From contig NZ_FXAK01000007.1 in assembly GCF_900177515.1 (NCBI RefSeq), positions 2,464,501-2,528,500 of the forward strand: 64,000 nucleotides of DNA, in the 5' to 3' direction. Under the pieces are notes generated by a model that did not search any database, was not told the DNA's origin, and worked only from the letters and a program-made list of their open reading frames with translations. This stretch comes from Azospirillum oryzae. GTDB lineage: Bacteria > Pseudomonadota > Alphaproteobacteria > Azospirillales > Azospirillaceae. The position numbers and the translations under genes were made by a program. Positions 8,615 to 16,790 of this stretch are shown one piece after another (the stretch's first letter is position 1; the number at the start of each line of letters is the position of its first letter).

Positions 8615-9883
8615 TCACTCCGGCTTCCGGCTCAGCCGCGGTTCGCCGAACAGGTAGCCCTGGCCGAAGTCGAAGCCGGTGTCGAGCACCTCGACCAGCT
8701 GGTTCTCCGTCTCGATCTTCTCGACGATCAGGTCGATGCCCTCGGCGGCGCAGCGGTGGCGCAGCTCGCGGATGCGCCCGGCGTTGGCGGGGTCGAGCAC
8801 CAGGGCGCGGTCCAGCTTGATGCAGCGGAACTCGTGGCGCAGCAGCCGGTCCAGGTCGATGGCGAGGTCCGTCACCTGATCCATGGAGAAGCGGAAGCCC
8901 AGCCGCGCCAGCTGCGACAGGATGCCCATCGTCACCGCCCCGCCGGCGCGCAGATCCTGCTGGCTCAACTCGAACACCAGCTTCGGCACCAGGGCGTGGT
9001 GCTGCGCCATCATGTTCAGGAACTGGCGCATGAACTCCGCGTCGGCCAGTGTCGCGGCGGAGATGTTGGCGAAGAAGCCGATGGCGTGCTGGCGCCGCTC
9101 CGTCTCGCGGATCAGCTGAACGCAGCGGACCAGCAGCAGGTTGTCGATGGTGGCGATCAGCCCCTCGCGCTCGGCGATGTCGAGATAGCGGTCGGGCATG
9201 ATCTGCTGCCCGTCGGCGGCCCGCACCCGCGAAAACACCTCATAGAAGCGGTGCTTGCGCTGGGGCAGGCTGACGATGGGCTGGAGATAGACGTCGATGC
9301 GGTCGGCCTTCAGCGCGTCGCGCACCGCCTCCAGCACCGCGGCGTCGTCCATCGGCGCCGCCACAGGCGCAGTGGCGGACGGAGCGGCGGCGGACGGGGC
9401 CGGCGCGGGACGGCGCTCCGCGCTGGCGGCCGGCGGACGGGGCGCGCGTCTTTCGGTCAGGCGGGCGACCAGCGACTGCAGAAGCTTCACCTCCTGCATC
9501 ACCGCGTCGTAGCGCGTACCGCCGTCGGGCTGGGCGCCGGATTCGGCGGCGAGCCGCTGCTCCAGCAGATGGGCCAGCTCCTCCACCCGGTCGTTCAGGC
9601 GGGCGATGCGGCGGGCGGCCTTGCGTTCGCACTCCAGCCGCGTCACCACGTCATGGACAAGGGCGCCGGCCAGCACCACCAGCGCGCCGGCCAGCCACGC
9701 CACCAGCGGATCGGCCTCCGGCCGCAGCGCCCACAGCGCCGCACCGGCCGAAACCCCGGCGATCAGATAGGCCAGCGCATAGACGAGGTGCGTCAGCAGG
9801 GTCATCGCGGGAACCAGGGTGAAGGGAACGGCCGCGGATAAGGCGGCGGTTCCGGGGCGGAGATCGGCGGTCAGGGCCTTCAC
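8615..9883 (-). CDS. Membrane-anchored EAL-domain protein, probably catalytically degenerate
   Basis: 422 residues. Two transmembrane helices (about 20-45 and 55-78) are followed by a coiled-coil segment, a Pro/Ala linker, and an EAL fold from about residue 185. EAL domains hydrolyse or sense cyclic di-GMP. The signature EAL triplet is EVF (YEVFSR), and the DDFG metal motif is MDQVTD in SMDQVTDLAI. The Asn (FFANIS), Glu (VFELSQ) and Lys (IKLD) positions remain. Loss of the DDFG aspartate pair suggests a binding or regulatory role rather than phosphodiesterase activity. It is separated from thrS by a 185-bp gap and has no obvious operon partner. Confidence 0.8.
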   Translation of the reverse strand: MKALTADLRPGTAALSAAVPFTLVPAMTLLTHLVYALAYLIAGVSAGAALWALRPEADPLVAWLAGALVVLAGALVHDVVTRLECERKAARRIARLNDRVEELAHLLEQRLAAESGAQPDGGTRYDAVMQEVKLLQSLVARLTERRAPRPPAASAERRPAPAPSAAAPSATAPVAAPMDDAAVLEAVRDALKADRIDVYLQPIVSLPQRKHRFYEVFSRVRAADGQQIMPDRYLDIAEREGLIATIDNLLLVRCVQLIRETERRQHAIGFFANISAATLADAEFMRQFLNMMAQHHALVPKLVFELSQQDLRAGGAVTMGILSQLARLGFRFSMDQVTDLAIDLDRLLRHEFRCIKLDRALVLDPANAGRIRELRHRCAAEGIDLIVEKIETENQLVEVLDTGFDFGQGYLFGEPRLSRKPE

Positions 9884-10026
9884 GGGTGCGCAGCCTTCGG
9901 CAGGAGCATGACACGGAACCGCGCGGGCGTCCCAACCCTGGGACCCACTGTCGGGACACCCGCTTGACGATCCGTTAATGCTACGTCCCTGCCCGCCGCG
10001 TCCTGCGGACCTTCAGCGGTGATCCC

Positions 10027-11100
10027 TCAGCGGTGATCCGCCCCCACCGCCTCGGCGACCGACCGGAAGCCGTCGCGGCGCAGCAGTTCCGCCAGCTCGC
10101 GGCGGATGCGGTGGACCACCGCCGGCCCGGCATAAACCATCGCCGAATAGAGCTGCACCAGCGACGCGCCGGCCCGGATCTTGGCATAGGCGTCCTCGCC
10201 GGTCGCCACGCCGCCCACCCCGACGATCGGCAGCTTGCCGCCGGTCAGCGCGTAGATCTCGCGCAGGACGGAGGTCGAGGGCTCGAACAGCGGCGCACCG
10301 GACAGGCCGCCGGCCTCGCTGCGCATCGCCGCCGGGATGCTGTCGGGCCGGGCGATGGTGGTGTTGGAGACGATCAGCCCGTCGATGCCGGACTCCAGCG
10401 CCACCGCGGCGATGTCGCTCTTGTCCTCCACCGTCAGGTCGGGGGCGATCTTCAGCAGCAGCGGCGGGTTGCGGCTCAGGCCGCAGGATGCCCGCGCCTC
10501 CAGCACCCGTTCCAGCAGCGCGCGCAGCGGATCGCGGCCCTGCAGCGCGCGCAAGCCCGGGGTGTTGGGGGAGGAGACGTTGACGACCAGGTAATCGGCA
10601 AGCGGCGCCAGCCGGCGAACGCCGATCACGTAATCGTCGGCGGCATCAACCGTGTCCTTGTTCTTGCCCAGGTTGGCGCCGACGATGCCGGGCGCACGCT
10701 TGGCCTTCTCGCGGCGGCGCTCCAGCCGCTGGGCGAAGGCCTCCAGCCCCTCGTTGTTGAAGCCCATGCGGTTGATGACCGCCCGCTGCTCCACCAGCCG
10801 GAACAGGCGGGGACGCGGGTTGCCGGGCTGGGGCCGCGGGGTGACGCTGCCGGGCTCGACGAAGCCGAAGCCGAGATTCAGCATGGCGTCGACCACCTCG
10901 GCATTCTTGTCGAAGCCGGCGGCCAGCCCGACCGGGTTGGCGAAGTCCAGCCCCCAGACGCGGGTGTGCAGCGCCGGTTCGTCCTTGCCGCGGGCCGGCG
11001 GGACCAATCCCGACTTCAGCGCCTTGATGGTCAGGCCATGCGCGGTCTCAGGGTCGAAGCGGAACAGCAGCGGCCCGGCAAGCGGATAGAGGTCGATCAC
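10027..11100 (-). CDS. pyrD: Dihydroorotate dehydrogenase (quinone), class 2
   Basis: 357-residue membrane-associated flavoenzyme that oxidises dihydroorotate to orotate in pyrimidine synthesis with quinone as acceptor. It has the class 2 N-terminal helix (LLFRFDPETAHGLTIKAL), then GLAAGFDKNAEVVDA, FVEPGSVTPRPQPGNPRPR, VNVSSPNTPGLR with the catalytic serine, IVSNTTIARP and VGVGGVATGEDAYAKI. The start is GTG at 11098-11100, which overlaps the stop of the DUF952 gene (GTGA), indicating translational coupling; the frame continues upstream but encodes nothing recognisable. Confidence 0.95.
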   Translation of the reverse strand: MIDLYPLAGPLLFRFDPETAHGLTIKALKSGLVPPARGKDEPALHTRVWGLDFANPVGLAAGFDKNAEVVDAMLNLGFGFVEPGSVTPRPQPGNPRPRLFRLVEQRAVINRMGFNNEGLEAFAQRLERRREKAKRAPGIVGANLGKNKDTVDAADDYVIGVRRLAPLADYLVVNVSSPNTPGLRALQGRDPLRALLERVLEARASCGLSRNPPLLLKIAPDLTVEDKSDIAAVALESGIDGLIVSNTTIARPDSIPAAMRSEAGGLSGAPLFEPSTSVLREIYALTGGKLPIVGVGGVATGEDAYAKIRAGASLVQLYSAMVYAGPAVVHRIRRELAELLRRDGFRSVAEAVGADHR

Positions 11101-11471
11101 GGAACGAGGTCCTGAAGGGTGAAGGGGAAGCCGGCCGGGAAGACATGGCGCCCGTCCGGCCCCAGCGGCAGCGGATCGACGCGCAGCACGGCATCCACCG
11201 GCAGCGGCCCGTAGAGGTGCGGGAACAGCTGCCCGCCGCGCGACGGCTCCCAGCGCAGGGCGTCGCCCAGCCGGTCGGCGTCCACCGTCAGCAGCAGCAG
11301 GCCGTCCTGGCCGGCGCGGTGCTTGGCGGCGCTCTCCACCACCTGCGCGGCGGTCGAGAAATGGATGAAGCCGTCCTGGACATCCTGGGACGAGCCGGGA
11401 TAGCGGCCGGCCGGGCGGGCGGCGTCCCACTCGTCCGCGCGGCACATGTGATGAATGATGCGGTCGGTCAT
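11097..11471 (-). CDS. DUF952 protein
   Basis: 124-residue protein with the conserved DUF952 features: an early basic/His-rich strand (RIIHHMCRADEWDAA), GFIHFSTAAQV, LLLLTVDADRLG, and LFPHLYGPLPVDAVLRVDPL. The fold resembles ADP-ribosyltransferase or glutathione-binding small domains, but the function is unknown. It overlaps pyrD by 4 bp and is probably its co-transcribed upstream partner. Confidence 0.85.
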   Translation of the reverse strand: MTDRIIHHMCRADEWDAARPAGRYPGSSQDVQDGFIHFSTAAQVVESAAKHRAGQDGLLLLTVDADRLGDALRWEPSRGGQLFPHLYGPLPVDAVLRVDPLPLGPDGRHVFPAGFPFTLQDLVP

Positions 11472-11803
11472 GGCGGTGGGACACTAACGCAACGCGCGGC
11501 CACCGGCCAGAGACCTCGAAGCCGCAGCTTTGCCGCGCCTTGGAAACCCACCGTTCTGCTCATCCCGGCACAACGCAAGATCGACTCCCCGAATGCAATT
11601 CCGCACGCTTCGCGCGTTGCATTTTGCAAAGCACACTCGAAACTATTCGGCATTTTGCGGGTATTTTTGAAATTCGGCGGCGCCCTTCTCCGCCGGATCG
11701 GCCGCTTCGCCCTCTCAACCTCCGCGATTCCCTGATTTCAGGCCGTGCGCATCGGTTGGCACCGCTTTTGCTGTGACGGTTCCAAGTCAACGGAGGACCC
11801 GCC
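11472..11803. other. Gene-free intergenic region
   Basis: 332 bp between divergent DUF952/pyrD and a small plus-strand gene. Short open frames here on both strands lack ribosome binding sites and recognisable sequence. A short TTGCA-TTT-TGCAA repeat is present near 11620. The region is less GC-rich than the flanking genes and presumably holds the two divergent promoters. Confidence 0.6.
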
Positions 11804-12022
11804 ATGAACGCGATTGCCATGACCCTGATGAAGAAGAGCCAGCCCTGCGACAGCGATCTGGGCGCCTCGGTCACCGCCATGGGCGCGCTGTGCGAACCGG
11901 GTCAGACCGCGGTCCCGTTGAAGCCGAGCGCCACCATGCTGGCAGCCGGCGCGCGGGCCGGCGGCGTGTCGGTCGAGGTCGCCTGGAAGATCTACCAGGC
12001 GATGATCCACCACGCCGACTGA
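11804..12022 (+). CDS. Small hypothetical protein, 72 residues
   Basis: Starts at an ATG eight bases after GGAGG, a strong ribosome binding site. The protein (MNAIAMTLMKKSQPCDSDLG ... VSVEVAWKIYQAMIHHAD) ends in an amphipathic helix; the middle is Ala/Pro/Gly-rich. I do not recognise a family. It is the last host gene before the minus-strand phage block, which begins 20 bp downstream, so it could mark the host side of the resident element's boundary or belong to the element. Confidence 0.55.
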   Translation: MNAIAMTLMKKSQPCDSDLGASVTAMGALCEPGQTAVPLKPSATMLAAGARAGGVSVEVAWKIYQAMIHHAD

Positions 12023-12042
12023 GCCGGCCCAGACGGTCAAGG

Positions 12043-12363
12043 TCAGCGCCGTCCGCTGTCGAACGGCATGAAGCCCGAATCGAGCTTGGTCTCGATCCGC
12101 AGCAGATGGTCGGTCAGGCGCTGTTCCACGTCCTTGAGCGTCGCGAAGGAGACATAGGTCTTCGCGACCTCCAGCTTGTAGGCGGCAAGGCTCTCGCGCA
12201 CCTGCGCCTGGGCCTCCTCGGCCCGGCTGCGCAGATCGTCCAGCGCGCTGTCCGCATCCTTGCGCACCCGCGCGATCAGCCAGAACAGCCCGCCCATCGC
12301 CGGCAGTTCGACCGCGGTAATCCACCAGGCGAGATCCAGTCCTCCGGTCAGGGCATCATGCAT
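12043..12363 (-). CDS. Small membrane-anchored coiled-coil protein of the resident phage
   Basis: 106 residues: one transmembrane helix near the N-terminus (about residues 10-32, AVELPAMGGLFWLIARV) followed by a charged helical segment rich in Glu/Ala/Leu (DALDD-like heptads to about residue 95). The start has GGGAG upstream. Position immediately after the terminase matches where T7-like phages put lysis or spanin-type small genes, but the sequence gives no decisive signature. Function unknown. Confidence 0.55.
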   Translation of the reverse strand: MHDALTGGLDLAWWITAVELPAMGGLFWLIARVRKDADSALDDLRSRAEEAQAQVRESLAAYKLEVAKTYVSFATLKDVEQRLTDHLLRIETKLDSGFMPFDSGRR

Positions 12364-12396
12364 CGGGGTCTCCCGTTCGTGTGGTGAGGAAACGAC

Positions 12397-13923
12397 TCAA
12401 AGCTCCCAATCCGCCTCCGCCATCACCGCACCCGCACCGCGCCAGTCGGCGCGGCGCTCTGCCGGGGCGGTGCTGCGGTCGAAGCGGTAGGGTTCGGCAC
12501 CCAGGCAGCCGGCCACCGCGTCCAGCCCGTCGTCGGGGCCGCGATAGCGGCCGTCGGGCCGCCAGTCGCGCATCTCGCGGATCAGCGGGGTTTGCCAGAC
12601 CTGCCGATGAGCCAGCAGGCGGCGGTCGGCCAGCAGGGCGTTGAAGGCCTCCATGATCCGGCGCGCCTTGGGCGTGTGGCTGAAATGTTCGACCACGCCG
12701 GCCGCCAGCCGGTCGTCGCGCAGCCGTTCGCGCAGCAGTCCGGGCAGGAAGCGGCCGAGGCCGTTCACCTCGATGTGGATCGCCGGCAGATGGTTGTCGG
12801 CCAGGAAGCGGGAGACCTGCCGGCATTGCTGGTCGGCCTCCGTCTCCGGCGCCTTGGGATCGACGGCCAGATACTGCACCCGGTGCAGGTAGAGGCGCTT
12901 GTCCTCCCCGGCGAAGACCGCGGCGACCACGCTGCCGTCGCCGCCTTTCGACCTGCCGTCCCCCTCCCCCGCCGGCCGGGCGAAGGCCGGGTCCCACCAG
13001 CAGGTGGCGGAGACCAGCTTCACCCCGTCCAGCGTCAGCACCGCCCGGCCCAGCGCCTCGCGATACTCCAACTCCGCGTCATAGCGTCCGAGATTGTCGA
13101 CATTCAGCACCCCGTCGGTGATGCTGACCGGACGCAGCAGCATCTGGCTGGTGAATTTGTTGGGGCCGGTGGATTTGCGGATGCGGGCGACATGCGCCTC
13201 GCCGAACCGCTCCTTCCAGGTGTAGGTGCGGCGGCCCTGCTCATCCTCGGTGTAGACCGGCAGGACCAGCCGCTCGAACCCGTCCAGGAAGGGCGGGCTG
13301 CCGTCGTCGGTCTCCTCGGCATAGAGGCTGTCCTGCGCGTGCGGCGTGCCGACATAGAGCTGCGCCCCGCCCGGCACCAGCACATACTCCAGTTCCGACA
13401 GACGCTCGCGCAATGCGGCGCGCTTCACCGCGGTGTCGGCGTTGCGCGGCACCTCGACGTCGTCGCAGATCACCACGTCGGCGCGGCTGCCGGTGATGTT
13501 GCCGCCGATGCCGGCCGCCGCCATCGACGGGTCGCGCAGCTCCATCGGCCGCACCACGGTGAAGCGGTCGGCCGCCCACTGGTCGCGCTCCCTGGTCGGC
13601 GGTTTCAGATGGCTGCAATCGGGATGGCGTTCCAGGATGCGCTTGACGTTGCGCACCATCTTCATCGCCAGCTTCAAATCGGCGGCCAGCACCAGCAGCC
13701 GGCGGTTGGGGTCGCGCAGCAGCAGCCATGCCGCGAACAGCCCGACCAGCGTCGATTTGCCCGACCCGCGGAAGGCCATCAGCAGCATGCGCCGGTTCGA
13801 CCCGGCCAATTGCTCCTCCAGCCAGCCGGCCATCCGCGCATGGTGGGCGGGGGTCTTCAGCTCCACCATGGCGTTCCAGCCCTGGACGAAGCCGGCAAAG
13901 CTGTCGTCGTCCTTCCCCGTCAT
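12397..13923 (-). CDS. Large terminase subunit, podovirus type
   Basis: 508-residue DNA-packaging motor. The ATPase domain carries Walker A RGSGKST near residue 50 and Walker B DVVICDDVE near residue 135. The nuclease half has WWDPAFARP, EVNGLGRFLPGLLRERL and a late Asp motif DDGLDAVAG, consistent with the RNase H-like nuclease of T7 gp19 and related terminases. The start at 13923 overlaps the tail-fibre stop (ATGA). The second terminase in the window, at 42098-43792, is unrelated in sequence and belongs to the inner phage. Confidence 0.85.
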   Translation of the reverse strand: MTGKDDDSFAGFVQGWNAMVELKTPAHHARMAGWLEEQLAGSNRRMLLMAFRGSGKSTLVGLFAAWLLLRDPNRRLLVLAADLKLAMKMVRNVKRILERHPDCSHLKPPTRERDQWAADRFTVVRPMELRDPSMAAAGIGGNITGSRADVVICDDVEVPRNADTAVKRAALRERLSELEYVLVPGGAQLYVGTPHAQDSLYAEETDDGSPPFLDGFERLVLPVYTEDEQGRRTYTWKERFGEAHVARIRKSTGPNKFTSQMLLRPVSITDGVLNVDNLGRYDAELEYREALGRAVLTLDGVKLVSATCWWDPAFARPAGEGDGRSKGGDGSVVAAVFAGEDKRLYLHRVQYLAVDPKAPETEADQQCRQVSRFLADNHLPAIHIEVNGLGRFLPGLLRERLRDDRLAAGVVEHFSHTPKARRIMEAFNALLADRRLLAHRQVWQTPLIREMRDWRPDGRYRGPDDGLDAVAGCLGAEPYRFDRSTAPAERRADWRGAGAVMAEADWEL

Positions 13924-15950
13924 GGATTCCGCCCCAGGATGTGCCAGCCGGCGCCGTTGGACATCGCCGTCACCGCATGGCCCTGGGCGATCAGCGCGAT
14001 GGCCTCGCTGTCCGGCCCGCCGCCGCCGGCCTGGGTGACGGTGACGCGGTTGCCGCTGGTGTCGGACTTCTTGACGGTGACCGTCCGGCCGACCGCATGC
14101 GGGGCCGAGGGGGCCGGCAGCCGCACCTCCACCGCCCCGCTCCAGGCGCTGACCAGATAGAGCTGCTGGTTCAGGTCCGGCTCGAACAGGCCGGGGGTGT
14201 CGTGATAGTGGGCGTTGCCGGGCTGGCTGTTGCCGGCGACGATCCACCAGCCGGCGCCGTTCGACACCAGCGTCACGAAATCATACCGATTGCCCAGCGA
14301 CAGCGCCCGCCCGTCTGGCCCCGGCCCGCCGGTCTCCGTCACCGTCAGCGGGTTGGTCGAGGCATCGGTGCGCTTGATCGTCACCGCATGGCCGTTGGCG
14401 TCCACAGCCTTGGGCAGACGCAACTCCACCGCCCCGCCATAGGCGCTGGCCAGATAGACGGAGCTGGTCAGGTCCAGCGCCACCACCCCGCCCGTGGCCG
14501 GCTCGACATACTCGGTGTCATAGCGCAGAGCCTCCACCACCAGTTCGGTGACGCGGCTGCGCTGAAGCCGGTTCTTTTCCGGATAGCCGGCGTTGACCGC
14601 CGTGTACTGCCCGCCCGACCGGTCGAGGATCGCCGGCCCGGCGGCGGCGGAGAACAGGTTGACGACCGCCGTCTCCACCGACCCGGCATCCAGCTGCAGG
14701 TTCGGCAGGGCGCCCAGCGACTCGGCGTAGAAATTCACGATCAGCGTCTTGTCGGTGACGGCGCCGACGCGGAAGCAGGCCTCAGCCTCCGGCCACAGGT
14801 TGGCCTCGCAGTCGAAGAAGGCATTGTTGAAGCGCCCCTGCTCGACGAAGAACCCGCAGCCGCTCATCGGCGCCGACAGCGAATAGACCCGCACGGCGTG
14901 GAAGCGGTTGGCGTTCGGCGTGTCGCCCGCCCCGGTCCGCGTCAGCCACACCCCATGGCGCGACGGCCGCGCCACCAGCACGCGGGCGATGTTGTTCCAA
15001 TAGCAGGGCAGGTTCGGGTCAATGTAGCCATCAAACAGCAGTCCCACCTCCGGCTCCCAGATCGTCAGGTCGGTCAGGCTGTTCTGCACGCAAGGACCGT
15101 CGCGCCCGAACAGCCGCACCCCCGCCTTGCCCTGTTCCAGCCGCAGGCCCGACAGGGTGGCGTAGCCGTCCGGCAGATGGATCAGGTCGAAGCCGTTGGA
15201 CGCCCCGCGGATCACCGACGCCTGCCCCACCCCGTACAGCGTCCGCCCATGGCCGAGCGTCAGCGTGTTGGCGATGCGGTAGGTCCCCGGTGGCACGAAC
15301 ACCGCGCGGGCGGAGGTCAGCGCCGTCTGCAGGGCCAGCGTGTCGTCGACCAGCCCATCGCCCACCGCGCCGAAATCCTTGACCGACGCGAGGTCGGCCA
15401 GCTTGTCGCGCACCGGCCGGGCAGTGGCCCCGGCCCCCGGCGGCACATAGGTCGCCAGCGCCTCCTCGTCCACCGGTGGGCGGATCGTCGGATTGCCGGC
15501 GCTGTCGAAGGCCAGCAGCTTGCCCCGGCGCAAGTCCCGCTCCGGCAGCAGCGGCGAGGCCGGCAGGTCGCTGTCGCCATAGCGCAGCATCAGCTCCTGG
15601 TCGCCCGCCACCTGCTGGAGCATCGCCGTCAGCCGGTCAAGTTCGCCATTGAGGGCAGAGGCCGGCAGCGGCCCGCTCTCGCCGAAATCGCTGCGCCGTT
15701 CGATGGGAAGCCGGCGGCGCAGCAGCACCATTGTTCCCTCCGCCGGTGCCGCGGCAAAGGTCACCGCCCCGCCGGCGCCGGCACCGGCCCCGCCGACGGC
15801 ATAGCCGGTGCTCTGGAGCGCGGCGCCCAGGAAGACCTGCAGGTCCTCATCGGCGAAGATCGGAAACGGGTAGGTGAAGACCCGCTGCATGCCGTCGGCG
15901 AGATACTGCACGCGCGGGGTCCCGCGCGGGATGAGAAGCGACGTGGTCAT
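13920..15950 (-). CDS. Tail fibre/spike with T7 gp17-like N-terminus and beta-helix body
   Basis: 676 residues. The N-terminal ~150 residues (TPRVQYLADGMQRVFTYPFP, IFADEDLQVFL, RRLPIERRSDFGESG) match the T7 gp17 adaptor domain that attaches fibres to the tail. The following segment, beginning SVKDFGAVGDGLVDDTLALQ, is the pectate-lyase-type parallel beta-helix start common in depolymerase spikes. The C-terminal ~150 residues hold two copies of a carbohydrate-binding-like repeat (LYLVSAWSGAVEVRLPAPSA and the related VYLASAYGGAVELRLPKAVD). Likely recognises, and perhaps cleaves, surface polysaccharide. Confidence 0.8.
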   Translation of the reverse strand: MTTSLLIPRGTPRVQYLADGMQRVFTYPFPIFADEDLQVFLGAALQSTGYAVGGAGAGAGGAVTFAAAPAEGTMVLLRRRLPIERRSDFGESGPLPASALNGELDRLTAMLQQVAGDQELMLRYGDSDLPASPLLPERDLRRGKLLAFDSAGNPTIRPPVDEEALATYVPPGAGATARPVRDKLADLASVKDFGAVGDGLVDDTLALQTALTSARAVFVPPGTYRIANTLTLGHGRTLYGVGQASVIRGASNGFDLIHLPDGYATLSGLRLEQGKAGVRLFGRDGPCVQNSLTDLTIWEPEVGLLFDGYIDPNLPCYWNNIARVLVARPSRHGVWLTRTGAGDTPNANRFHAVRVYSLSAPMSGCGFFVEQGRFNNAFFDCEANLWPEAEACFRVGAVTDKTLIVNFYAESLGALPNLQLDAGSVETAVVNLFSAAAGPAILDRSGGQYTAVNAGYPEKNRLQRSRVTELVVEALRYDTEYVEPATGGVVALDLTSSVYLASAYGGAVELRLPKAVDANGHAVTIKRTDASTNPLTVTETGGPGPDGRALSLGNRYDFVTLVSNGAGWWIVAGNSQPGNAHYHDTPGLFEPDLNQQLYLVSAWSGAVEVRLPAPSAPHAVGRTVTVKKSDTSGNRVTVTQAGGGGPDSEAIALIAQGHAVTAMSNGAGWHILGRNP

Positions 15951-15983
15951 CGGGGGTCTCCGCGAAAACGGACACAAGCGCGC

Positions 15984-16790
15984 TCAAAAGAACTTGCTCA
16001 TGTATTCCAGCCGCTGACGGTCGGCGAGTTGCGACAACTCCAGCAGGTTGCGGCGCTTGGCCTCGTCCAGGCTCTGCTGGATGGCGGCGCGCTTCAACTG
16101 GTCGGTCGCCTGGGCGTCCTTGCGCTCGGTCTCGCTGGAGTTGGTCAGCCCCAGCAGGATCGCCTCGCCGGAGCCGTCCTGCGCGGTCACCCCCCGCGCG
16201 CCCAGACCGGCGCGGGTCTTGCTGACCGCCTGCCGCAACGCCGTCAGCCGGCGCTGTTCGGCAGCGTCCGCCGCGGCGGTCAGCTGCGCCAGCTGGGTCT
16301 GCGCGTCGGTCTCCTTGGCGCGGACCGCCTCCTCCTGGCTGGCGCGCAGCTGGGCCAGCGTCTGTTCCTGGGACGAACGGTAATCGTCCATCTCCTTGGC
16401 CCGCGCCGCCGCAGCCGCCGCAGCGGCGGCCTCGTCCTTCTGACGTTGCAGCTCCTCCTCCCGTTGCCGCAACTCGGCGTCATGCGCCCATTGTCGGGCC
16501 TGCGCCTCGGCCTCCAACTGGGCCTGCTGCTGGCGGGCGGCGGCGGCGGCCTGGGCGCTGCGTTCGGCCGCCGCCGCTTCCTCGCGGTATTTCTGCTCAA
16601 GCGCCGCCTGGGCGGCGGCGGCCTGCGCCGCGTCCTGCTGGCGCTTGTACTCAAGCTCGGCTGCGGCCTGCTGGGCGGCAGCCTGTTGCGCGGCGGCACT
16701 GGACTGGCCGGCGCCGGCGTTGCGCACGGTGCCGATGACGGAGTTCGCCAGCGGCAGCGCCGTGGTCACGAGGGGAGCGATTCCACCCAT
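15984..16790 (-). CDS. Ala/Gln/Glu-rich coiled-coil protein, internal-virion-like
   Basis: 268 residues, almost entirely helical. A glycine-containing hydrophobic N-terminus (LVTTALPLANSVIGTVRNAG) precedes a long Ala/Gln/Arg/Glu coiled coil from about residue 30 to 190, then a C-terminal helix (ELSQLADRQRLEYMSKFF). Position between tail tubular B and the fibre equals the internal core-protein genes of T7 (gp13-16), but the protein is far smaller and carries no lytic transglycosylase motif. A DNA-ejection role is inferred from position. The start overlaps the previous stop (TGATG). Confidence 0.6.
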   Translation of the reverse strand: MGGIAPLVTTALPLANSVIGTVRNAGAGQSSAAAQQAAAQQAAAELEYKRQQDAAQAAAAQAALEQKYREEAAAAERSAQAAAAARQQQAQLEAEAQARQWAHDAELRQREEELQRQKDEAAAAAAAAARAKEMDDYRSSQEQTLAQLRASQEEAVRAKETDAQTQLAQLTAAADAAEQRRLTALRQAVSKTRAGLGARGVTAQDGSGEAILLGLTNSSETERKDAQATDQLKRAAIQQSLDEAKRRNLLELSQLADRQRLEYMSKFF

